Source of the DNA: JBOFFC01 sp051648405
GTDB taxonomy: Bacteria > Planctomycetota > Planctomycetia > Pirellulales > Lacipirellulaceae
Direction of reading: 5' to 3'
Assembly: GCA_051648405.1 (NCBI GenBank)
Contig: JBOFFC010000114.1
Location: 4,250-68,249 of the forward strand
DNA length: 64,000 nt
Under the pieces are notes generated by a model. It ran no database searches. It saw only the letters and a list, made by a program, of their open reading frames with translations, and was not told where the DNA came from. Shown here piece by piece: positions 32,783-39,147 of the stretch (the first letter of the stretch is position 1; each line of letters starts with the position of its first letter). Both the position numbers and the translations under genes were made by a program.

Positions 32783-33559
32783 ATGCCCGCAGCCCCCTTC
32801 CGGCCGATCGACGTGCTGCCGCTCGTCGGGGAGGGGCCGCTCGACGCCCTCGCCGTTGGGGCTCACCCGGACGACGTCGAGATCGGCTGCGGCGGGACGC
32901 TAGCGCGGATGGTCGAGCTTGGGTACCGAGTGGGGATCGTCGATCTGACGGACGGCGAGCCGACCCCCGGCTCCCCCGGGCCCGACGTGCGGCTCGCCGA
33001 GGCCCGCCGCGCGGCCGAGACGCTGGGGGTCCACGAGCGGGTCGTGCTGGGGCTCCCCAACCGCCGCCTGCTGGACGGTTTCGACGAGCGGGTGGCCCTG
33101 GCCCGGGTGCTGAGGCGCCGCCGCCCGAGGCTGGTGCTGTCGCTGGGTGACCGGACCCCGCTTGCCTCGCCCGACCACTGGCAGACGCAGCAAATCACCG
33201 AGGCGGCCGTGTTCTACGCGCGGCTTACCAAGTGGGACGAGCACTTCGACGGGCTGCCGGTCCATCGGGTCGATTCGGTCGTTTACTACTCGCTGTCGTT
33301 CCACACACTCGACCCGCCTCCGAGCGGGAACGATTTCGTCGGTGACATCGGCTCGACGCTCGACAAGAAGATGGCCGCGATCCGTTGCTACCAAACGCAG
33401 TTCCCCCCCGAGAAGCAGGACGTCTTCGGCCGCGTCGAGTCGCTGAATCGTGCGTGTGGCCGGGCGGCCGGCTTCAAAGCGGGGGAGCGACTGGCCTCGG
33501 TCCGCACGCTGGGAGTCCGCGACGTGCTGGCGCTGGCGACGCTCTCCGATTGTTCCTGA
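32783..33559 (+). CDS. PIG-L/LmbE-family deacetylase (BshB1-like)
   Basis: The 258-residue zinc-dependent N-deacetylase has the signature 'AVGAHPDDVEIGCGGTLA' (zinc ligands His and Asp, catalytic Asp in HPDD), 'VDLTDGEPTPGSPG', 'RLAEARRAAETLGV' and 'LPNRRLLDG'. The distal zinc His is probably in 'PDHWQTQQITEAAVFYA'. The order and 'DVFGRVESLNRACGRAAG' near the end match the BshB1 branch, which deacetylates GlcNAc-malate in bacillithiol synthesis. No bshA or bshC is nearby, so another GlcNAc conjugate is possible. ATG 32783 is preferred to a GTG at 32726, which would add a Pro-rich leader. Confidence 0.88.
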   Translation: MPAAPFRPIDVLPLVGEGPLDALAVGAHPDDVEIGCGGTLARMVELGYRVGIVDLTDGEPTPGSPGPDVRLAEARRAAETLGVHERVVLGLPNRRLLDGFDERVALARVLRRRRPRLVLSLGDRTPLASPDHWQTQQITEAAVFYARLTKWDEHFDGLPVHRVDSVVYYSLSFHTLDPPPSGNDFVGDIGSTLDKKMAAIRCYQTQFPPEKQDVFGRVESLNRACGRAAGFKAGERLASVRTLGVRDVLALATLSDCS

Positions 33560-33590
33560 CACACACCAATCCGAGCTGAAGACTCGCCTC

Positions 33591-33620
33591 AACGGCTCGC
33601 AACGGCTCGCAACGGCTCGC
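33591..33620. repeat. Three tandem 10-bp units (aacggctcgc)
   Basis: Three perfect copies of aacggctcgc lie head to tail just after the deacetylase gene, followed by degenerate units (aacgactccg, acggctaacg). Confidence 0.75.
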
Positions 33621-33660
33621 AACGACTCCGACGGCTAACGCCGCCGGCTCGCCGTAGACT

Positions 33661-33690
33661 CCGCACTCCGCAATCCCCCTTCCGCATTCC
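33661..33690. repeat. 'CCGCACTCCGC' word repeat abutting the antiporter start codon
   Basis: The 30 bases directly before the ATG at 33691 consist of ccgcact, ccgcaat and ccgcatt words, the same as those at 30207-30240 inside ileS and 39121-39133. No purine-rich ribosome site remains in front of the start. Confidence 0.65.
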
Positions 33691-35346
33691 ATGCACCCTT
33701 ACGGCTGGCTGTCGCTGGTCCCCCCGATCGTCGCGGTGACGCTGGCGATCGTCACGCGGCGGGTGCTGACCTCGCTGCTGCTGGGGGTCTTCGCGGGGGC
33801 GCTGGTGATGAGTGGCGGCGACCCCCTCGGGGCGCTCGTCGCGACGTTCGAGACGCACCTCTGGCCAACCTTTATCGAGCCCGACAAGCTGCGGCTCTTC
33901 TCGTTCACGATGTCGATGGGGGCCACGATCGGCCTGCTGCACGCGGCCGGGGGGATGCTCGGCTTCGTGAAGCTGATGACCCCGCTGGCGAGCACGCCGC
34001 GCTCGGGGCAGCTCACGGGCTGGCTGATGGGGCTGGCGATCTTCTTCGACGACTACGCCAACACGCTGCTGCTGGGGGGCGCCCTGGGGCCCGTCTTCGA
34101 TCGGCTGAAGGTCTCGCGCGAGAAGCTCGCCTACATCGTCGATTCGACCGCCGCTCCGGTCGCCGGGCTGGCGCTCGTTTCGACGTGGATCGCCGTCGAG
34201 CTGGCGTACGTCCAGGAGGGGCTCGCCAACCTCCCGGGGGGCGCCCCCGAGGGGGTTAACGCCCTCAATCTGTTCGTGGCCTGCTTGCCGTACCGGTTCT
34301 ACGTGATCCAGGCGCTGGCGATGGTGTTCTTGATCGCCGTGCTGGGGCGCGAGTTCGGGCCGATGCTCGCCGCCGAGCGCGCCGCCCGGGCCCGCCCCGA
34401 CGGCGTCGTGCTCGACGAGGCAGGGGCTGGCAAGCGGCAACCGACCCCCACGCACTGGAGCAACGCCGTGGCGCCCCTGGGGGCGATGCTGGCCGTTGTG
34501 CTGGCGTTGCTGTGCATTACGGGGAGCGGGCGGCTCGTCGAGCGACTGGGGCCTGAGGCCGCCGCAGCGGCCCCGTGGCGCGAGGTATTCGGCGCCGCGA
34601 ACTCGGCCGTCGCTCTGCAGTACGGGGGCCTGGTGGGGCTTGGTGTGGCCCTGGCGATCGTCGCCGGCAAGAGACTTCTGACCAAGCGCGAAACGACCGA
34701 CGCCCTCGTCCGGGGCGTGCTCGTCGTGCTCCCGGCGGTCGCGATCCTGTGGTTCGCCTCGGCCATGTCGCGGATGACGAGCAACAAGGCCGTCGATGGC
34801 CGCCCAACCGCCACCCCCTACGAGCATGCGGGCGAGCGGCTCTACACGGGGGAGTACCTCACGCCGTTCGTGCTCGGCGACACGGCCGCGGGAGAGCAGC
34901 CGTCGGCGCTCGTCCGTGCGCTGCTGCCAACGGGCGTGTTCCTGCTTTCGTGCGCGATCTCGTTCGCTACGGGGACGAGCTTTGGCACGATGGGGCTGGT
35001 CGTGCCGCTGGCCGTGCCGATCGGCTTCGCGGCGGCCGGGGGGGACCCGGCGCTCGCGGCCACGAGCCCGCTGCTGTTGGCGACGCTCGGCTCGGTGTTG
35101 GCCGGGGCGATCTTCGGCGACCACTGCTCGCCAATCTCCGACACGACGATCCTGTCGTCCCAGGCGAGCGGCTGCGACCACATGGCGCACGTCCGCACGC
35201 AGATGCCCTACGCCCTCGTCCCCGCGACGATGAGCGTGCTGCTGGGGACCATCCCCGTCGCGCTGGGGGTCAACGTCTGGCTGCTGCTGCCGCTACAGAC
35301 CGCGGCCCTCCTCGGAGTGCTCTACGTCTTCGGCCGCCGTGTTTGA
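33691..35346 (+). CDS. NhaC-family Na+/H+ antiporter
   Basis: The 551-residue inner-membrane protein has about eleven to twelve membrane helices. Its family features include 'GLLHAAGGMLGFVKLM', the polar helix 'GLAIFFDDYANTLLLGGALG' (FFDDYAN is a strongly conserved NhaC-type motif), 'VDSTAAPVAGLALVSTWIAVE', and near the end 'SFATGTSFGTMGLVVPLA' and 'FGDHCSPISDTTILSSQASG'. It should exchange Na+ for H+ to control pH and sodium, fitting a marine or salt-exposed lifestyle. A soluble loop (~370-405) is extended. The start is abutted by word-repeat DNA, and a ~180-base hairpin repeat separates it from convergent hisG. Confidence 0.9.
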   Translation: MHPYGWLSLVPPIVAVTLAIVTRRVLTSLLLGVFAGALVMSGGDPLGALVATFETHLWPTFIEPDKLRLFSFTMSMGATIGLLHAAGGMLGFVKLMTPLASTPRSGQLTGWLMGLAIFFDDYANTLLLGGALGPVFDRLKVSREKLAYIVDSTAAPVAGLALVSTWIAVELAYVQEGLANLPGGAPEGVNALNLFVACLPYRFYVIQALAMVFLIAVLGREFGPMLAAERAARARPDGVVLDEAGAGKRQPTPTHWSNAVAPLGAMLAVVLALLCITGSGRLVERLGPEAAAAAPWREVFGAANSAVALQYGGLVGLGVALAIVAGKRLLTKRETTDALVRGVLVVLPAVAILWFASAMSRMTSNKAVDGRPTATPYEHAGERLYTGEYLTPFVLGDTAAGEQPSALVRALLPTGVFLLSCAISFATGTSFGTMGLVVPLAVPIGFAAAGGDPALAATSPLLLATLGSVLAGAIFGDHCSPISDTTILSSQASGCDHMAHVRTQMPYALVPATMSVLLGTIPVALGVNVWLLLPLQTAALLGVLYVFGRRV

Positions 35347-35355
35347 CGAAGGGAA

Positions 35356-35537
35356 GCGAACCGCCACGACGCCAAGAGCGCCAAGGCCGCCACGGAAGAA
35401 GAGCCGCCGATGAACGCTGATGCACGCAGATAGGAAGGATGGTTTCCCGTCCTTCATCCGCGTCTATCGGTGTTCATCGGCGGCTAGTTCTTTCCTTCGT
35501 GGCGTCCTTGGCGCTCTTGGCGTCGTGGCGGTTCCCG
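35356..35537. repeat. Long two-tier word-repeat hairpin between antiporter gene and hisG
   Basis: The outer arms 35358-35398 (gaaccgccacgacgccaaga and on) and 35494-35534 pair over about 41 positions with only three or four mismatches. Inside them a second pair of arms, gccgccgatgaacgctgatg (from about 35403) and its near complement ending cggcggc (to about 35484), nests around a short loop. Each arm consists of short similar words (cgccacgacgcc, aagagcgccaagg; gatgaacgctgatg, cacgcagatag). The hairpin reaches to within a few bases of the hisG stop. Confidence 0.75.
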
Positions 35538-35542
35538 TCGCG

Positions 35543-36448
35543 TCAAAGCCGGCAGTTCTGGATCGACGTCTCGAGGATCGCGCGGGCGCCGAGCGCCTCG
35601 AGGCGCTCCATCACGCCGATCACCTCGTTCCGCTTGACCATCGCCCGGACGCTAAACCAGCCCGACTGCTCGAGCTTACCAACGGTCGGCGAGTTGAACC
35701 CCGGGGTGATCTTCTCCGCCTCGGCGAGCTTCGCCTGCGGCACGTTGTACTCGAGTAGCGAGTAGCCGCGGGCGATCACGACCCCCTCGAGCCGCCGCAC
35801 AACGCGATCGGCCAGGGCCGCGTGCGGCGTGCGCGGGTTTTGGATCAGCACCGTCTCGTAGCTGCCGATCTCGTCGAGGATCCGCAGCTTGTTGGCGACG
35901 AGCGTGCTGCCCGTCTCGACCAAGTCGACGATCGCGTCGGCGACCCCCAGGGCGATCATCACCTCGACCGAGCCGGTCAGCTCGACGATGTGTGCCGTCA
36001 CGCCGCGTTCGGTCAGGTAGGTGCGCGTGACGTGCGGGAAGCTGGTGGCGATGCGGTCGCCGGCGAGGTCCTTCGCCTCGAGCACGGGGCTCGACTCGGG
36101 GACGCAGACCGCCAGGCGGCAGTTCCCCATCCCCAGGGCCAGTCGCTTGACGACGGCCGGTCGGTCGGGGAGCGCCTCGAGCACCCCCGCCTCCTCCACC
36201 AGGTCGCTGCCGGTGATCCCCAGGTCGATGGCGCCCTCGGCGCAAAGCACGGGGATGTCGTCGGTCCGCAGGAACGTGACGTCGATCACGGCGCCCCCGG
36301 GACCCTCTAGGCCCGCGCTCGGCTTGACGCGCGCAAACAGGTCGCGGTTTTGCTGCCGGAAGCGCAACCCCGCGTCGTTCAGCAGGCCGGTCGCCAGCTC
36401 GGCGAGCCGCCCCTTGCTGGGGACGCCAATCCGGAACGTGTCAGCCAT
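35543..36448 (-). CDS. hisG: ATP phosphoribosyltransferase, long form
   Basis: The 301-residue enzyme condenses ATP and PRPP in the first step of histidine synthesis. The N-terminal signature is 'RIGVPSKGRLAELATGLLND'. The PRPP-binding region is 'VDLVETGSTLVANKLRIL' and there is a 'DLGITGSDLVEEAG' segment. The C-terminal ~75 residues ('KITPGFNSPTVGKLEQSGWF', 'VMERLEALGARAILETSI') are the ACT-like regulatory domain of long HisG, so histidine feedback inhibition is expected and HisZ is not required. ATG 36448 has GGAAGG eight bases upstream. hisE lies upstream on the same strand, separated by a long hairpin repeat. Confidence 0.95.
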   Translation of the reverse strand: MADTFRIGVPSKGRLAELATGLLNDAGLRFRQQNRDLFARVKPSAGLEGPGGAVIDVTFLRTDDIPVLCAEGAIDLGITGSDLVEEAGVLEALPDRPAVVKRLALGMGNCRLAVCVPESSPVLEAKDLAGDRIATSFPHVTRTYLTERGVTAHIVELTGSVEVMIALGVADAIVDLVETGSTLVANKLRILDEIGSYETVLIQNPRTPHAALADRVVRRLEGVVIARGYSLLEYNVPQAKLAEAEKITPGFNSPTVGKLEQSGWFSVRAMVKRNEVIGVMERLEALGARAILETSIQNCRL

Positions 36449-36474
36449 TTGGTTTACCTTCCTCCATCCAAGAA

Positions 36475-36658
36475 GCTAACCGCCAAGACGCCACGAGCGC
36501 CAAGTACGCCACGGAAGAATAGCCGCAGATGAACGCTGATGTACGCAGACAAGCAGGAAGTTTCCCCCCGTACATCATCCGCGTCTATCTGCGTTCATCG
36601 GCGGCTATTCCTTGCTTTCTTGGCGATCCTTGGCGATCGTGGCGTCGTGGCGGTTCAC
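36475..36658. repeat. Long two-tier word-repeat hairpin between hisE and hisG
   Basis: The outer arms (from about 36478, taaccgccaagacgccacga; to about 36656, cgtcgtggcggttca) and inner arms (agccgcagatgaacgctgat near 36521, and atctgcgttcatcggcggct near 36590) use the same words as 35356-35537, in the same outer/inner order. Unlike that copy, it lies between two genes on the same strand, so it is transcribed if hisE and hisG share a message. Confidence 0.72.
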
Positions 36659-36996
36659 GTTGTACGGCTGGCCTTCTCTTCGAGGCCCGAGACGCCGAAG
36701 CGGCGGGCCAGTTCTTGTTCGACTTCGGCCAGATCGACCCCCCGCGCGCGAAGCAGCACCAGTGTGTGGTAGAGCAGGTCCCCCGCCTCGTAGACGAAAT
36801 GGGCCCGCCCCGCGTCCCCCTGCTCGGAGGCCGCCTCGACCAGCTCGGCGGCCTCTTCGGTCACCTTGGGGCCGATCTTCGCGACGCCGCCGGCGAGCAG
36901 CCTCGCGGTGTAGGACTTCTCGCCGTCCGCCGCGCCCAAAGCGGCCGACCGCGCGCGGATCGTCGCCTCCAGAGCGTCGAGGGGGCGGTCGGGCAT
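36655..36996 (-). CDS. hisE: Phosphoribosyl-ATP pyrophosphatase
   Basis: The 113-residue enzyme hydrolyses PR-ATP to PR-AMP, step two of histidine synthesis. The MazG-like metal site is clear: 'KVTEEAAELVEAA' (ExxE) and 'YEAGDLLYHTLVLLRARGV' (ExxD), with 'KIGPKVTEEA' as usual. It is a standalone HisE rather than a HisIE fusion. The open frame extends 16 codons upstream through a basic, Arg-rich stretch; ATG 36996 gives the normal family N-terminus. Its last bases run into the outer arm of the hairpin repeat. Confidence 0.92.
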   Translation of the reverse strand: MPDRPLDALEATIRARSAALGAADGEKSYTARLLAGGVAKIGPKVTEEAAELVEAASEQGDAGRAHFVYEAGDLLYHTLVLLRARGVDLAEVEQELARRFGVSGLEEKASRTT

Positions 36997-37127
36997 AGTC
37001 GGTCGGCGGCGAGCTCGGGGGGGTCGCCGCGGCTGGCGCCACACGACCGGTCGAGGGCGACAATCGCGGCCGAATCGGCTAGCTTAGGCAGCCGACGCCG
37101 CCAGAGCAAACCGCCGACCAACCCTCG

Positions 37128-38069
37128 ATGCCCCTCTTCGACCCGCGCGACTGCTGGTGCCTGACCGGGGCGACCGCCTCGGGCAAAACGGCTGTGGCGC
37201 TCGCCCTCGCCGAACGGCTCGCCGGGGGCGCCGAGGTGCTGTCGCTCGACTCGATGGCCGTCTACCGCGGGATGGACATCGGCACGGCAAAGCCGACCGC
37301 CGCCGAGCGGACACGCGTCCGGACGCACCTAGTCGATCTGCGCGACCCCGACGAGGAGTTCAGCGTCGCCGAGTACCTGGCCGAGGCCGAACGCGCGCTC
37401 GCCGACGTCCGCTCCCGCGGCGTTGCGCCGCTGTTCGTTGGGGGGACGCCGCTGTACCTAAAGTGCCTGTTACGCGGCCTCTTCGAGGGCCCCGGCGCCG
37501 ACTGGGACCTGCGACACGAGATCGAGGAGGAACTCGAGCACGCCGGCCTCGCCGCCCTGCACGAGCGCCTGACGATGGTCGATCCCGTCGCCGCTTCGAC
37601 GATCCACCCCAACGACGCGCGGCGGATCGTCCGCGCCCTTGAGGTGTTCCGAGCGACCGGCGAGCCGATCAGCCACCGGCAGCTCGAGTTCGAGGACCCG
37701 GTCCGGGCCGAATGCCTGCGGGTCTTCGCCCTGCGCCGCGAGCGCGACGACCAGCACCGCAGGATCGAGTCGCGCGTCGATGCGATGGTCGCCGAGGGGC
37801 TAATCGACGAGGTCCGCGCCCTCACCTCGGGGGGCAGTCGACTGGGGCGCAGCGCCAGCCAGGCGGTCGGCTACCGCGAAACCCTCGAACACCTCGGCGG
37901 TGAGCACGACCTCGCCACGACGGTCGAGCGGATGCGTGTCCGCACGCGGCGGTTCGCCAAACGGCAGGGGACGTGGTTCCGCTCGCTCGCGGAAGTGCAA
38001 TTCATCGACGTGGCGCCGGACGACGCGCCCGAAGCGATCGCCGAGCGCGTGCTCGCGCTCGCTCGCTAA
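37128..38069 (+). CDS. miaA: tRNA dimethylallyltransferase
   Basis: The 313-residue enzyme adds a dimethylallyl group to A37 of tRNAs reading UNN codons. The P-loop is 'TGATASGKTAVALALAE' (14-21), followed by 'SLDSMAVYRGMDIGTAKPT' (acceptor-site Asp and the DSxQVYRGMDIGTAKP pattern), 'HLVDLRDPDEEFSVAEY', 'VGGTPLYLKCLLRGLF', 'HPNDARRIVRALEV' and 'VGYRETLEHLGGEHDL', then 'RTRRFAKRQGTWFR'. The length is standard. It is divergent from hisE, about 130 bases apart. Confidence 0.96.
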   Translation: MPLFDPRDCWCLTGATASGKTAVALALAERLAGGAEVLSLDSMAVYRGMDIGTAKPTAAERTRVRTHLVDLRDPDEEFSVAEYLAEAERALADVRSRGVAPLFVGGTPLYLKCLLRGLFEGPGADWDLRHEIEEELEHAGLAALHERLTMVDPVAASTIHPNDARRIVRALEVFRATGEPISHRQLEFEDPVRAECLRVFALRRERDDQHRRIESRVDAMVAEGLIDEVRALTSGGSRLGRSASQAVGYRETLEHLGGEHDLATTVERMRVRTRRFAKRQGTWFRSLAEVQFIDVAPDDAPEAIAERVLALAR

Positions 38070-38162
38070 GCGGAAGGGCGCCAGCCGAAATCCCCCTCCC
38101 CCTTCAGGAGGAGCGGGGAAACGCAGCGCAGTCTCGCGGCGATGCGGGGCCGCTACCCACGC

Positions 38163-39005
38163 TCACTCCTTCACGCCGCCGACCGTCAGGCCGCTCACCA
38201 GGTGCTTGCTGAGCAGCAGGAACACCACCACCACGGGGACGCTCACCAGCAGCGAGGCGGCCGCGTACAGGCCCCACTGCGTCGACATGCTCGCCTGGAA
38301 GCTCTTGAGCCCCAGCGGCAACGTGAACATTTCGCTGTCTTGCAGCACCTGGGCGGCCACCAGGTACTCGCTCCAGGCGCTCATGAAGCTGAACAGCGCC
38401 GTGATCACCAGCCCCGGGACGGCCAGCGGCAGGATCACCTTGGTGAACGACTGCCAGCGGGTGCAGCCGTCGATGCGGGCCGCTTCCTCGAGCGCGGTGG
38501 GGATCGTGTCGTAGAAGCCCTTCATCTGCCACACGCAGAACGGGAGCGCCGTCGAGACGTAGAACAGCCCGAGCCCGAGGAACGTGTTCACCAGGCCGAG
38601 CTTGGCGATCATCAAGTAGAGCGGCAGCAGCAGCATCGTCGCGGGGAACATCTGCGTCGTCAGAACGGCCGTCATCATCGCGCTGCGGCCGGCGAAGCGG
38701 AACCGGCTGAACGCGTAGCCGCCGATCGCCGCCACCGCCACGCCGGTCGCCGTCACCGCGGCCGAGACCAGCAGCGAGTTCCCCAGCCACTGTAGGAACG
38801 GCTCCTCGAACAGCAGTTGCCGGTACGAGTCGAGCGTCGCCCCCTCAGGGATCAGCCGCCACTCGGTAGTGCGCAGCTGGTCCCCGGGCCGCAACGAGAT
38901 CGACACGACGTCGAGCACCGGCCAGACACTGATCGCGACGAATACGATCAGCACCGCGTGCCGCGCGGCGGTCAACAGCCAGGGTTCGCGAACGCCGGAA
39001 GACAT
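38163..39005 (-). CDS. MalG-type sugar ABC transporter permease
   Basis: The 280-residue inner-membrane protein has six predicted helices. The cytoplasmic EAA loop that contacts the ATPase is 'EEAARIDGCTRWQSFTKVIL', and the preceding 'QMFPATMLLLPLYLMIAKLG' and 'LPFCVWQMKGFYDTIP' are typical of MalG/CUT1 permeases for oligosaccharides. It lies 142 bases downstream of the fused binding-protein/MalF gene, with word-repeat DNA in between, and ends the starch-related block. No ATPase follows; miaA lies convergent. Confidence 0.93.
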   Translation of the reverse strand: MSSGVREPWLLTAARHAVLIVFVAISVWPVLDVVSISLRPGDQLRTTEWRLIPEGATLDSYRQLLFEEPFLQWLGNSLLVSAAVTATGVAVAAIGGYAFSRFRFAGRSAMMTAVLTTQMFPATMLLLPLYLMIAKLGLVNTFLGLGLFYVSTALPFCVWQMKGFYDTIPTALEEAARIDGCTRWQSFTKVILPLAVPGLVITALFSFMSAWSEYLVAAQVLQDSEMFTLPLGLKSFQASMSTQWGLYAAASLLVSVPVVVVFLLLSKHLVSGLTVGGVKE

Positions 39006-39021
39006 GTCGAATGCGGAAGTC

Positions 39022-39133
39022 GGAATGCGGAATGGGTTTAAGAACGTTCGGAGTGTCTCAGGCTAGCTCGTTCTCTTCAGTCGCAACGTTCGCGATGTAC
39101 AGTTCGTCTTGTTGATTCCGCATTCCGCATTCC
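39022..39133. repeat. 'GGAATGCGGAATG' word-repeat hairpin between the permease genes
   Basis: The arms ggaatgcggaatg (39022-39034) and cattccgcattcc (39121-39133) are exact 13-base complements, with more words of the same type outside them (gtcgaatgcggaagtc; aactccgcactcgc). It sits between the MalEF-like and MalG-like genes, both on the minus strand, and the left arm begins 17 bases upstream of the MalG-like start codon. Confidence 0.68.
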
Positions 39134-39147
39134 CAACTCCGCACTCG

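Noticed and set aside
33591..33620. Possible CRISPR array (aacggctcgc units)
   Set aside because: Units are 10 bases, directly adjacent and without spacers; no cas gene is present. They are a short tandem repeat.
33589..35190. Long minus-strand open frame opposite the NhaC antiporter gene
   Set aside because: The plus-strand frame has about a dozen membrane helices and NhaC motifs; the minus frame is Arg/Gln/Gly-rich and featureless.
35356..36658. Hairpins around hisG as ordinary intrinsic terminators
   Set aside because: Arms of 40 or more bases with nested inner arms, no U-tract, and a copy between two same-strand genes do not fit a terminator; they are recorded as repeats.
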